DNA of 64,000 nt from Anaerofustis stercorihominis. Its GTDB lineage: Bacteria > Bacillota > Clostridia > Eubacteriales > Anaerofustaceae. Both the position numbers and the translations under genes were made by a program. The stretch is from contig NZ_JANJZK010000001.1 in NCBI RefSeq assembly GCF_024623185.1, forward strand, positions 124,001-188,000, in the 5' to 3' direction. Every line of letters begins with the position of its first letter. The stretch's first letter is position 1. The notes under the pieces are model-generated. The model made no database searches. It was not told the origin of the DNA and saw only the letters and a list, made by a program, of their open reading frames with translations. Below, in pieces: positions 1 to 8,162 of this stretch.

Positions 1-49
1 ATGTTTAAAATATCAATAAGCCGTTAATAATTTCACAAAGGAGATAATT

Positions 50-943
50 ATGGGAACATATATTAATTTTCATGGTGAATATAAAACAAAATCTTATTTT
101 GAAGGATGGTACTTAAAACATCAGACAAATGATTTTATGATAAGCTTCATACCTTCTTTTCATATTGATGATAATGGGAATAAATTTGCCATGATTCAAG
201 TAATAACCGAAGATAAAACATATAAGTTAAAATATGATATAACCGAGTTTAAAACATATAAAAGAACTTTCTACGTTAAAGTGGGAAAATGTGCATTTTC
301 AAGTGAAGGTATAATACTAGATATTGATACCGAGGATTTGAAGATAAAAGGAGGTATATCCTACGGAGAATTTTCTCCTCTCAATTATAATATTATGGGA
401 CCTTTTAGATACGTTCCTTTTATGCAGTGTTCTCATGATGTTCTCAGCATGCATCATTCGATAAAAGGCAATTTAAATATAAACGGCAAGGTCATAAATT
501 TTGACGGCGGCAGAGGTTATATAGAAAAAGACTTTGGTTCATCCTTTCCCGAAAGATATATTTGGACTCAGTCCGGTTTTGATTACGGCGGAAATAATTC
601 AATTATGTTTTCCGTAGCTGATATACCAATGCTTAATTATAGTTTTGAAGGGCTTATAGGTGTCATTCATTATAAAGACAGGGAATATCGATTTGCTACT
701 TATCTGGGTGCTAAAGTCGTTTATAAGACGAATGACAGCTTGATTATAAAACAAGGAAAATATAAGTTTTATATGAAAGTCTTAAAATTCCCTAATTTGG
801 ATTTGGACGCTCCGGTATCCGGTAAAATGGACAGGGTAATTAAAGAAGGGCTCAAATGCAAAGTCAATTATAAATTGATAGGTCCTGAGAAGTTAATATT
901 TGATGTTATAAATGATAATGCAAGTGTAGAGTGGGAATTTTAA
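50..943 (+). CDS. Tocopherol cyclase-like family protein
   Basis: This 297-residue soluble protein resembles the bacterial members of the tocopherol cyclase-like family. Family-like signatures are YFEGWY near residues 16-21, a Gly-rich GGRGYIEKDFG stretch at 153-163 and ERYIW at 168-172. There is no signal peptide or membrane segment. The start is supported by an AAAGGAGA ribosome binding site at 38-45. Bacterial homologues are found in organisms that make no tocopherol, so a true cyclase activity should not be assumed; the function is unknown. The gene stands alone, closed by its own hairpin terminator, upstream of the spoIIIA operon and on the same strand. Confidence 0.75.
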   Translation: MGTYINFHGEYKTKSYFEGWYLKHQTNDFMISFIPSFHIDDNGNKFAMIQVITEDKTYKLKYDITEFKTYKRTFYVKVGKCAFSSEGIILDIDTEDLKIKGGISYGEFSPLNYNIMGPFRYVPFMQCSHDVLSMHHSIKGNLNINGKVINFDGGRGYIEKDFGSSFPERYIWTQSGFDYGGNNSIMFSVADIPMLNYSFEGLIGVIHYKDREYRFATYLGAKVVYKTNDSLIIKQGKYKFYMKVLKFPNLDLDAPVSGKMDRVIKEGLKCKVNYKLIGPEKLIFDVINDNASVEWEF

Positions 944-973
944 AAGCTATAGTTTTTCTATAGCTTTTTTTTA
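943..973 (+). terminator. Rho-independent terminator after the tocopherol cyclase-like gene
   Basis: A 10-bp stem (AAAGCTATAG with CTATAGCTTT) around a five-T loop is followed by a T run. It separates the first gene from spoIIIAA. Confidence 0.85.
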
Positions 974-1095
974 TATTCACTTAAAGTAAAAATATACTTA
1001 AAACTTAAAAAAGTTAAAGTAGACCTCTAGCTTTTCTCAAATACGACAACATAAAGAAGTATAGTAATACTAAATTAAAGCAAAGGACAAGTTAT

Positions 1096-2010
1096 ATGAA
1101 TACTGATAAACTTCCAAAGGAAATTATAGATATTCTGCCTGATGAAATACTTAAAGTTATTGATGAAGTAAATATAAATGATGAAATAGAAGAAATAAGA
1201 TTAAGGCTTAACAGGAATATACATATAGTAGGTTCAAAGGAAGATATCTTAATTCCCTATGATGTAAAAAAAGAAGATATAGAAGGTATATTGAATTTAG
1301 CTACAAACTATTCTTTTTATGCGAGTGTAGATAGTTTGCTCAAAGGGTTTATTACAATCAAAGGCGGTCACAGGATCGGTTTTTCCGGAAGCGTGATAAT
1401 GGAGGATAACAAAGTCATAGGTCTTAGAAATATCAATTCGCTTAATATAAGGATTTCAAGACAAATTATAGGTGCCAGTAATTTAGTTCTTAATTACATT
1501 TTAAATAAAGGAGAAGTCTACAATACTTTAATAATATCTCCGCCGAAAGTCGGTAAAACGACATTGCTTCGTGATATTTCCAGGGTAATATCCACGAATA
1601 AGGGCGATTTTGTTGGAAAAAGAGTTTGTATTGTAGATGAGAGAAAAGAAATCGCAAGCCTTCACAACGGAGTAAATGAACTTAATATAGGAGATAAAAC
1701 CGATGTGCTTGAAGGGATAAATAAAAGCGACGGTATGAATATGCTGGTCAGAGCCATGTCTCCCGAAGTGATAATAACCGATGAGATAGGAAAAACAGAT
1801 GATATTTCTGCACTCGAAAATTCTGTATTAAGCGGAGTTAAAGTAATATCATCAGCTCATGGTAAAGATATGAGAGATATGTTAAGAAAAGAGAATTTTG
1901 TTTCTATTATAAAAAAGAAAATTTTTAACAGATATATCTTCTTATCCATAGAACATGGAGAGAGGTATATAAAAGAAATTTATAACGAAAAGTTAGAGAG
2001 GTTAATGTAA
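1096..2010 (+). CDS. spoIIIAA: Stage III sporulation protein AA (ATPase)
   Basis: SpoIIIAA is the cytoplasmic, secretion-type ATPase of the SpoIIIA-SpoIIQ channel that links mother cell and forespore. The 304-residue length fits the family. The nucleotide site is SPPKVGKT at residues 148-155, with Ser in place of the usual leading Gly, and Walker B is VIITDE ending at residue 230. It is the first gene of an eight-gene operon in the standard order; its stop overlaps the spoIIIAB start. An AAGGAC-like ribosome binding site precedes the ATG. The family is expected to be under mother-cell sigma-E control, but I could not pick out a convincing sigma-E promoter in the 950-1095 spacer. Confidence 0.95.
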   Translation: MNTDKLPKEIIDILPDEILKVIDEVNINDEIEEIRLRLNRNIHIVGSKEDILIPYDVKKEDIEGILNLATNYSFYASVDSLLKGFITIKGGHRIGFSGSVIMEDNKVIGLRNINSLNIRISRQIIGASNLVLNYILNKGEVYNTLIISPPKVGKTTLLRDISRVISTNKGDFVGKRVCIVDERKEIASLHNGVNELNIGDKTDVLEGINKSDGMNMLVRAMSPEVIITDEIGKTDDISALENSVLSGVKVISSAHGKDMRDMLRKENFVSIIKKKIFNRYIFLSIEHGERYIKEIYNEKLERLM

Positions 2011-2525
2011 TGTATGTTAAATTACCGGGTATAGTTTGTTTATTTATATTTAGTATTTTATTTTCCAAAAGCATAACAAGGAAAATAAAAAACAGACTTC
2101 TTGAACTTGAAGAAATAAATAGGATTTTAAATGATTTTATAGTAAGCATAAATGTCGGTTTATATGATATTAATTTTCTTATTTCAGGGGCAATCAAAAT
2201 CACAAAGACTACATATCATGATTTTCTGAGAGATGTAAAAACTACTATGTTAAAAAAAGATTTAAGTGATTTTTCTGCAATATGGTTTGAATGTTTAAGT
2301 AATTATAAATTCAACATTTCCAGAGAAGAAATGATTTTACTTGAAAATATCGGTGTAAGTTTATCTTTTAATGATAAAAACAGAATGGTGAAACAGCTTA
2401 CTTTAATTCAGTCCGGTTTAGCAGAGGCTATAAAAAAAGCTAAAGAAGACAGAGATAATAAAGTAAGTTTATACGAAAAAATGGGGGTGTTGTTCGGCAG
2501 TTTTTTGGTAGTAATTTTTATTTAA
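2010..2525 (+). CDS. spoIIIAB: Stage III sporulation protein AB
   Basis: This is a 171-residue protein with an N-terminal hydrophobic segment (about residues 5-20) and a helical body. The C-terminus, ending in FGSFLVVIFI, is again hydrophobic. SpoIIIAB resembles GspF-like platform proteins of secretion systems and is part of the SpoIIIA channel. The start codon overlaps the spoIIIAA stop, and spoIIIAC follows 12 bp downstream, so translation is probably coupled. Identification rests on position in the operon, length and hydrophobic pattern. Confidence 0.9.
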   Translation: MYVKLPGIVCLFIFSILFSKSITRKIKNRLLELEEINRILNDFIVSINVGLYDINFLISGAIKITKTTYHDFLRDVKTTMLKKDLSDFSAIWFECLSNYKFNISREEMILLENIGVSLSFNDKNRMVKQLTLIQSGLAEAIKKAKEDRDNKVSLYEKMGVLFGSFLVVIFI

Positions 2526-2537
2526 GGAGAAGTAGAT

Positions 2538-2735
2538 ATGCAGATAGATATAATTTTTAAAATAGCGGGAATAGGTTTTATAGTAGCAGTTTTAAGTATA
2601 ATTTTAAAGAAAAGTGACAGAGATGATATGGCGACTATGGTAGCTTTGGCAGGAATTATAGTGGTGCTTATGTTGGTAGTAAATATGGTCAATGACTTTT
2701 TCAGTACGGTAAAAACGATGTTCGGGTTATACTGA
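2538..2735 (+). CDS. spoIIIAC: Stage III sporulation protein AC
   Basis: This 65-residue integral membrane protein has two predicted transmembrane helices (about residues 6-24 and 31-53) joined by a short polar KKSDRDD loop, typical of SpoIIIAC. A ribosome binding site (AAGGAGAAG) precedes the ATG. It is a small membrane subunit of the SpoIIIA complex and is related to the C-terminal part of SpoIIIAD. spoIIIAD begins one base after its stop. Confidence 0.93.
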   Translation: MQIDIIFKIAGIGFIVAVLSIILKKSDRDDMATMVALAGIIVVLMLVVNMVNDFFSTVKTMFGLY

Positions 2736-2736
2736 T

Positions 2737-3120
2737 ATGGATATTGTAAAAATAGCTATGATAGGGATATTGGGATCTGTTATAAGCCTATTTTTCATAA
2801 AAGATAATAAGGAGTATGCACTGTTTATTTCGATCATTGCAGGAATTATAATTTTAGGCTTTGCCATAAAATATCTTTATGCGGTCATAGATGTCGTAAA
2901 TACATATTCTGTTAAAGCTAATGTGGACATGCTTAATATAAAAGCTATATTTAAGATAATTGCCGTTGCTTATATCGGACAGTTTTCAAGTGAACTTTGT
3001 TTAGACAGCGGAAATAAAACTTTAAGTACCAAGATAAGTTTCTTTACAAAAATAATGATACTATACTTTTCTCTTCCTTTGATCATAAGTTTATTTTCTT
3101 ATATTGAGGAAGTGATTTGA
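2737..3120 (+). CDS. spoIIIAD: Stage III sporulation protein AD
   Basis: This 127-residue polytopic membrane protein has about four hydrophobic segments and matches SpoIIIAD in length and operon position. It is a membrane component of the mother-cell side of the SpoIIIA-SpoIIQ channel. Its stop overlaps the start of spoIIIAE (TGATG), indicating translational coupling. Confidence 0.93.
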   Translation: MDIVKIAMIGILGSVISLFFIKDNKEYALFISIIAGIIILGFAIKYLYAVIDVVNTYSVKANVDMLNIKAIFKIIAVAYIGQFSSELCLDSGNKTLSTKISFFTKIMILYFSLPLIISLFSYIEEVI

Positions 3121-4289
3121 TGAAAAGAGTATTTATTTTAATATGTTGCTTTATGGTTTTCATATCTATTCCTGCTTTAGGATACTGTGAAAATAGGAGT
3201 GGGAATAATAGTGAACAGGATTACGGAGCATTAGTCGATAATGTGTATGAAAAGGGGCAGCTTTATAAACTGGATTTATATACCAATGACAATAATTTTT
3301 ATGAACTTTTTAACTACGGTAACATAAAGGATTTTATAAGTGATGTTGTAAGCGGTAATTATTCCTTTGATTATAATGACTTTATAAATACTTTAAAAGA
3401 TTTATTTTTTATGACATTAAGGGAAAGTATTTCAATTCTGCTGACTTTCATAGCACTATCTATATTTTTAAGTTTAATAAATCTGCTTAATACTTCATTT
3501 ATGAATAAAGAGATAAGCGATGTAGCATTTTTTGGTATATATTTTGTTCTTGTAGCACTGATAGTTAAGACTTTCTTTAATATAGTCTCAGTTGCTTATT
3601 CTCTAATAAAAGCTATTACCGGATTTATGAATGTACTGCTTCCAATAATAATAATCCTTATGAACTTGAGCGGGAATATATTTTCCGGAAATATTATAAG
3701 TATAAGCTTAGTGTTTATAATCAATTTTTTTGCATCGGCTATGACTTATTTTGTTATTCCTACTTTAAGCTTTGGTTTTATCCTAAGCATTATGGACAAC
3801 CTCTTGATCGATATAAATATTTCATATTTGGTATCATTCATAAAACAAGGTGTACTCTTTGTAATGGGATTGTTTTCGGTATTGTTTGTCGGTATTTTAA
3901 GTATTCAAGGCAGTTTGTTTGCATCTCTTGACAGTCTTTCCATCAAGACAGCGAAGTTTGCAGTAAGTAAGTTAGTTCCGGTTCTTGGGTCTCTTATATC
4001 AGACAGTGCGGATACTGTTATAGGTTTCGTTAAAGTGATAAAAAATTCGGTAGGGCTTATTGGAGTCTTGATACTTATTTCTCTTTTATTGATCCCTTTT
4101 ATGCATATGCTTTGTTCCATAGTAACTTTAAAAGTATCTGCATTTTTGAGTGAACCTTTGACCGATCCAAGGGTAAGTAAAGCATTAAACGATGCTTCAA
4201 CTTTTTTAAGTCTGATTTTCGCATGCTTCTTGGTCGTAGCTGTGCTTTTTATAATGCTGATTGGTATAATAGCGATGTTAGGAGGGTAG
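3120..4289 (+). CDS. spoIIIAE: Stage III sporulation protein AE
   Basis: SpoIIIAE is the large polytopic membrane subunit of the SpoIIIA channel. The product here is 389 residues. It has a cleavable-looking signal peptide (about residues 1-22, ending near ALGYC), an extracytoplasmic N-terminal stretch and then at least six hydrophobic helices. I chose the ATG at 3120, which overlaps the spoIIIAD stop and follows a GAGGAAG ribosome binding site, rather than the TTG one codon earlier. spoIIIAF starts one base after the stop codon. Confidence 0.94.
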   Translation: MKRVFILICCFMVFISIPALGYCENRSGNNSEQDYGALVDNVYEKGQLYKLDLYTNDNNFYELFNYGNIKDFISDVVSGNYSFDYNDFINTLKDLFFMTLRESISILLTFIALSIFLSLINLLNTSFMNKEISDVAFFGIYFVLVALIVKTFFNIVSVAYSLIKAITGFMNVLLPIIIILMNLSGNIFSGNIISISLVFIINFFASAMTYFVIPTLSFGFILSIMDNLLIDINISYLVSFIKQGVLFVMGLFSVLFVGILSIQGSLFASLDSLSIKTAKFAVSKLVPVLGSLISDSADTVIGFVKVIKNSVGLIGVLILISLLLIPFMHMLCSIVTLKVSAFLSEPLTDPRVSKALNDASTFLSLIFACFLVVAVLFIMLIGIIAMLGG

Positions 4290-4290
4290 G

Positions 4291-4797
4291 ATGGCTGATA
4301 TTACAAAGAATTTTTTATATTTGATAATGGTAATAAGTATATTAAGGCTTCTTTCTCCTTCAAAGGAATATGATAAATATATTAAGTTTTTTATATCTTT
4401 ACTTCTCGTGATATCTATTTTAACGCCTATATTGACCATAGTTAAAAAAGGTGAGTTTTCCTCTCTCTTAAACGATAGTTATGTGAGGATAGATACATTT
4501 GAAAGTCAGATCAATGAGGGAAAAATTGATACCGACAGCCTCATAATAGATGAATATAAAAATAAACTAAACGATAATATAAAAGGGATTATAAATAAGA
4601 AATATTATATAGAAAGTAAAGTAAGTGTAAGGATAAATGAGGATTCCAACAGCGATACGTACGGGGATATCAAAGAAATAAATATTACTTTAAATGAAAA
4701 TGACATAAAAAAGAAAGATAAGATAAAAAGTTATCTAAGTAAAACATATTTAGTGGACTTAAATAATATAAATATTAAGACAGGAAGTGTAGAGTAA
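4291..4797 (+). CDS. spoIIIAF: Stage III sporulation protein AF
   Basis: This 168-residue protein has two N-terminal transmembrane helices (about 8-20 and 31-50) and a soluble C-terminal domain exposed to the intermembrane space. That architecture is normal for SpoIIIAF, which forms a ring-building-motif domain. The stop codon overlaps the spoIIIAG ATG. An AGGAGGGTAGG ribosome binding region sits at the end of spoIIIAE. Confidence 0.92.
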   Translation: MADITKNFLYLIMVISILRLLSPSKEYDKYIKFFISLLLVISILTPILTIVKKGEFSSLLNDSYVRIDTFESQINEGKIDTDSLIIDEYKNKLNDNIKGIINKKYYIESKVSVRINEDSNSDTYGDIKEINITLNENDIKKKDKIKSYLSKTYLVDLNNINIKTGSVE

Positions 4798-5363
4798 TGG
4801 ATAAAGATAAACTAAGCGGTATCATTAATAATTTTATTAAGGGTGAGGATAAAAATAAATCTTTGCTTATAATACTTCTGGTAATAGGACTTTGTTTAAT
4901 ATTATTTTCTTCTTTATTCTCGTCTTCAGGTAATAAAGATAAAAAAGAAACTTCAAAGGAATTATCTTCAAGCGAATATAAAACTAGCTTAGAAAAGAGT
5001 ATTGAAGAAACATTGAGTAAAGTAAGCGGAGTAGGTAATGTAAAAGTTACTATAACTCTTGACGGAGAAATAGAAAAAAATATTGCATATAATGAAAGTA
5101 ACTCTACAAGTACTTCCGGCAGCAGTGATGAAAATACTAATGACAGCAGTAATTCTTCAAAAGATGCGGTTATGGTAAGAGACGGTTCCAATGAAAGTCC
5201 GTTTACGACTAAGGATAAATACCCTGAAGTCGTGGGAGTTGTTATTGTGGCAAGCGGTGCGGGCAATAAGACGGTCCAGTATTACATAACCAAAAGTGTA
5301 GAGGCGTTACTTAGCTTGCCTAGTTATAAAGTGGTAGTTTTACCAAGTAAAGAAAATATATAA
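4797..5363 (+). CDS. spoIIIAG: Stage III sporulation protein AG
   Basis: SpoIIIAG forms the large oligomeric ring in the space between mother cell and forespore. The 188-residue product has one transmembrane helix (about residues 23-41) and a ring-building-motif domain. The domain is interrupted by a low-complexity Ser/Asn/Thr-rich insertion near residues 101-122, which corresponds to the beta-insertion region seen in the family. The start overlaps the spoIIIAF stop, and spoIIIAH follows 13 bp later. Confidence 0.93.
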   Translation: MDKDKLSGIINNFIKGEDKNKSLLIILLVIGLCLILFSSLFSSSGNKDKKETSKELSSSEYKTSLEKSIEETLSKVSGVGNVKVTITLDGEIEKNIAYNESNSTSTSGSSDENTNDSSNSSKDAVMVRDGSNESPFTTKDKYPEVVGVVIVASGAGNKTVQYYITKSVEALLSLPSYKVVVLPSKENI

Positions 5364-5376
5364 GGAGAATGGGGTC

Positions 5377-6033
5377 ATGAATAAAATCAAGAAAAAAAAT
5401 GCAGTTTTAGTGGGACTGGTTACATGTTTACTGGTTATCAGTATTGCTAACTATACATTGTTTTATAAGGGGGACAGCTCATCTGTAGCTAATGTAAATA
5501 ACAATGAACCAAGCAATGCCACACTTGTTTCAAATATAAGCGAGGATGATGTATTAAGCGGCAACGCAGAATTGTCGGATGAATTTTTCAGTGAATACAG
5601 ACTCAACAGAGACAAGATAAGAAGTCAAAACTTGGAAGCTCTTCAAAATATTGCAAAGGATTCTTCAGCTGATAAGAACATAGTTAAGGAAGCGGTTGAA
5701 GAAAGTGTAGCTATTTCAAAGTTGTCGGAAACTGAGCTTGTCGTAGAAAATCTAATTAAATCTAAAGGGTTTGATGATGCTATAGTGATTATACATGAAG
5801 GCTATGCAAATGTAATTGTGGATGCAGATGAACTAAGTCCCGCAGACGCTTCCAAAGTTCAAAATATAGTAAATAAAGAATGTAAAATAGATATTTCTAA
5901 AATAACCATTGCAACAAGCAATACAAAAAAGGACAATGACAGTAAAGATGATAACAATACTAAGACGGATACAAATGATAAAACAAAAGAAAATACTAGT
6001 GAAAGCAGTACAAGTATGAATAAAAGTATATAA
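5377..6033 (+). CDS. spoIIIAH: Stage III sporulation protein AH
   Basis: SpoIIIAH spans the mother-cell membrane once (about residues 9-28) and its EscJ/YscJ-like domain pairs with SpoIIQ from the forespore. The 218-residue product ends with a charged tail of about 35 residues rich in Asp, Lys, Asn, Thr and Ser, after the folded domain. An AAGGAGAATGGGG ribosome binding region precedes the ATG. It is the last gene of the operon. SpoIIQ is not encoded in this window. Confidence 0.93.
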   Translation: MNKIKKKNAVLVGLVTCLLVISIANYTLFYKGDSSSVANVNNNEPSNATLVSNISEDDVLSGNAELSDEFFSEYRLNRDKIRSQNLEALQNIAKDSSADKNIVKEAVEESVAISKLSETELVVENLIKSKGFDDAIVIIHEGYANVIVDADELSPADASKVQNIVNKECKIDISKITIATSNTKKDNDSKDDNNTKTDTNDKTKENTSESSTSMNKSI

Positions 6034-6034
6034 A

Positions 6035-6060
6035 ATGAGAAAAAATCTCCTTTTTTAATA
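6035..6060 (+). terminator. Probable weak terminator of the spoIIIA operon
   Basis: A short GAGA/TCTC stem with an A-rich loop is followed by six T. The stem is weak, so this is only a probable terminator. Confidence 0.45.
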
Positions 6061-6071
6061 GTTTTCTACAG

Positions 6072-6089
6072 AATACGACAAAATACGAC
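6072..6089 (+). repeat. Tandem AATACGAC direct repeat upstream of the RHH gene
   Basis: Two copies of AATACGAC start at 6072 and 6082, exactly 10 bp apart, so on the same face of the helix. A TATAAT-like hexamer lies at 6137-6142. This could be an operator for the downstream ribbon-helix-helix protein; that is inference from spacing and position. Confidence 0.35.
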
Positions 6090-6187
6090 TATGTATTATT
6101 TTATCATATTTACGAGATATTGGTAAAATTTGGTAGTATAATATATTATAAGATATCGGAGTTTAGTATGTGCATGGGAGGATAGAT

Positions 6188-6352
6188 ATGAGACCATTAA
6201 AAGCAAAAGTTAGTATAACTCTGGATGAGCAAATTATCAAAGATATTAAAAAGCTGGCAGAGTTAGACGACAGGTCATTTTCTCAGTATATCAATATTGT
6301 TTTAAACAAGCATTTACTGGAACGAAATATGGGTAAAAAGAAGAAGTCATAA
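6188..6352 (+). CDS. Small ribbon-helix-helix (Arc/CopG-like) protein
   Basis: This 54-residue protein has an Arc/CopG fold pattern: a beta-strand with KVSITLDE, then helix IIKDIKKLAELDD, a turn, and helix FSQYINIVLNKHL, with a basic C-terminal tail. Such proteins bind DNA as dimers. I chose the ATG at 6188 because GGGAGG at 6176-6181 is a well-placed ribosome binding site; an in-frame ATG at 6170 lies upstream of it. No toxin gene follows, so a toxin-antitoxin role is not supported. It could be an autoregulator of its own promoter. Confidence 0.75.
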   Translation: MRPLKAKVSITLDEQIIKDIKKLAELDDRSFSQYINIVLNKHLLERNMGKKKKS

Positions 6353-6377
6353 AAAAACGCCTTAAGGCGTTTTTTTA
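6352..6377. terminator. Bidirectional terminator between RHH gene and EamA gene
   Basis: AACGCC/GGCGTT stem with a TTAA loop is flanked by A and T runs, so it can serve both convergent genes. Confidence 0.85.
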
Positions 6378-7298
6378 TTCCCTGTTTACCATATATATCC
6401 CTATACAAACCAGAATCAAAGAAATCAAACCAAGAATATTAAAGACACTTCCTTCCTTTAATAGTACCGCAGATAGGATAACACCGCATACCGGATTTAA
6501 AAATCCAAAGACTGCCACTTTTCCTACGGGATTGTATTTAAGAAGTATCGACCATAGGGAATAAGCAACAGCGGATATAAGAGCCATATAAATTAAAAGA
6601 AGTGTTGAATTCAAATTAAAACCGCTTACTTTACCTCCCATAAACAAACCTATTAATATCATTACTATCCCGCCTAAAACAAATTGATATCCGCTTAAAA
6701 CGACAGGCTGTTCATTTTTTGAATATTCTTTTACCAGTATGGAAGATAATGCGTACATTACCGCAGACATAAATATAAGTCCTTCTCCGCTTAATTTCAT
6801 ACTTATATCCAAACTGGCACCGTTTAAATTGATGATAACCACGCCTATAAAACCTATGGTACATCCAAGCATTTTTTTGAATGTTAGATTTTCATGCTTT
6901 AATATCAAAGAAGGTATCAATATTGCTAAAAAAACATTTGAAGCTTCTATAATGGAAGCCTTGACTCCCTTTGTATTTGCAAGTCCCACATAGAAACAAA
7001 CATACTGAAGAACAGTCTGGACCATTGAAAGCTTAAGTATAGATTTATAAGATCCTTTTTTAGGAATCAAAAGCTTTTTGGAGATGATACTTCCAAGAAT
7101 AATAGCGAGAATTCCCGCAAGGGTAAATCTTAATCCCGCAAAAAGCATTTGACCGGCGGTATCCGCTGAAGTGATATTAAAAAGCCTATATCCTATTTTA
7201 ATTGAGGGAAATGCACTTCCCCATAAAATGCAGCATATAGAAGCGAGTAAACATATTATTATCGGTCTTGTCAAAAATATTTCTTTTGTCTTATTCAT
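6375..7298 (-). CDS. EamA/DMT-family transporter
   Basis: This 307-residue protein has about ten hydrophobic helices arranged as two EamA repeats, as in the drug/metabolite transporter superfamily. Such proteins export amino acids or other small metabolites; the substrate cannot be read from the sequence. The first repeat contains the SICCILWGSAFPSIKIGY region, typical of the family start. It is a single gene, convergent with the RHH gene and upstream of rsmI's 3' end. A second, diverged EamA protein is encoded at 18832-19731. Confidence 0.85.
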   Translation of the reverse strand: MNKTKEIFLTRPIIICLLASICCILWGSAFPSIKIGYRLFNITSADTAGQMLFAGLRFTLAGILAIILGSIISKKLLIPKKGSYKSILKLSMVQTVLQYVCFYVGLANTKGVKASIIEASNVFLAILIPSLILKHENLTFKKMLGCTIGFIGVVIINLNGASLDISMKLSGEGLIFMSAVMYALSSILVKEYSKNEQPVVLSGYQFVLGGIVMILIGLFMGGKVSGFNLNSTLLLIYMALISAVAYSLWSILLKYNPVGKVAVFGFLNPVCGVILSAVLLKEGSVFNILGLISLILVCIGIYMVNRE

Positions 7299-7310
7299 AT
7301 TTACCTCTCG

Positions 7311-7340
7311 ATATAAAAAAGCCCTATTTATGGGCTTTAT
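7311..7340 (-). terminator. Terminator of rsmI
   Basis: AGCCC/GGGCT stem followed on the minus strand by a T run; it overlaps the last codons of rsmI. Confidence 0.75.
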
Positions 7341-8161
7341 TTTTTCATTAAATAATTATATAAATCTCTTTTATTTAAATTGTTTTCTTTAGCTAATTTC
7401 TTTATCAACTCTTTAGGGTGTTCACCCTTTTGGGTTTCCATATCAAATATTTCTTTTGCTTCTTCTTTTGTAAGTAATTTTTTTTCTTCCTTATTTCCTT
7501 CCACCACAACGACAAATTCGCCTTTTATTTCCACATCACTTAACATATTAATTAGTTCTTTCGGCGTTCCTCTGTAAGTAGTCTCATGAAGTTTCGTTAT
7601 TTCTTTTGATACAGCAGTTTTTCTGTCTCCCAAAACATTGTCGATAGATTTTAACATATCAATCAATTCGTAAGGAGAAGAATAAAAAATCAAAGTTTTG
7701 TCTAACTCTTTTAATGTATTTAATTTTTCTTCTTTTTTATTATTTTTCTTAGCTAAAAATCCAACAAATAAAAATTCTTCACTGTTAAATCCGGACAAAA
7801 TAAGTGCAGGCAGTAATGCGTTAGCACCGGGTACTACTGTAAATTTTATATTATTTTCTATTAATGATTTTACAAGTATACTCCCAGGGTCTGATATTAA
7901 AGGTGTTCCCGCATCTGAAATCAAAGCCAAAGTCTTGTTTTCATTTATTAAGGAAAGAATATAGTCTATTCTTTCCTTTTCGTTAAATTTATGATAGCTT
8001 ATCAGCTTATTTTTTATTTCAAAATGATTTAGTAACTTTATTGAGTGTCTCGTATCTTCACATAAGATAACATCGACTTCTTTTAAAACTTTTATTGCTC
8101 TGAAGGTCATATCTTCGAGGTTACCGATAGGTGTCGATACTATATATACTTTATCTTCCAT
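7337..8161 (-). CDS. rsmI: 16S rRNA (cytidine(1402)-2'-O)-methyltransferase
   Basis: RsmI methylates the 2'-O of C1402 in 16S rRNA using SAM. The 274-residue product has the tetrapyrrole-methylase fold, with the family start VYIVSTPIGNLEDMTFRA, the LISDAGTPLISDPG motif near residue 80-95 and the FYSSPYEL motif. Length and motifs are complete. It is divergent in reading order from the downstream EamA gene and lies one base after the end of purA on the same strand, so the two are probably co-transcribed. Confidence 0.93.
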   Translation of the reverse strand: MEDKVYIVSTPIGNLEDMTFRAIKVLKEVDVILCEDTRHSIKLLNHFEIKNKLISYHKFNEKERIDYILSLINENKTLALISDAGTPLISDPGSILVKSLIENNIKFTVVPGANALLPALILSGFNSEEFLFVGFLAKKNNKKEEKLNTLKELDKTLIFYSSPYELIDMLKSIDNVLGDRKTAVSKEITKLHETTYRGTPKELINMLSDVEIKGEFVVVVEGNKEEKKLLTKEEAKEIFDMETQKGEHPKELIKKLAKENNLNKRDLYNYLMKK

Positions 8162-8162
8162 A

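Noticed and set aside
4775-5266. Long minus-strand frame opposite spoIIIAG rich in Ser and Leu
   Set aside because: It lies fully opposite spoIIIAF/AG, has no ribosome binding site and its composition is what an AT-rich antisense frame gives.
6188-6352. Toxin-antitoxin pair with the ribbon-helix-helix protein
   Set aside because: No second small gene follows; a terminator and a convergent transporter gene come next.
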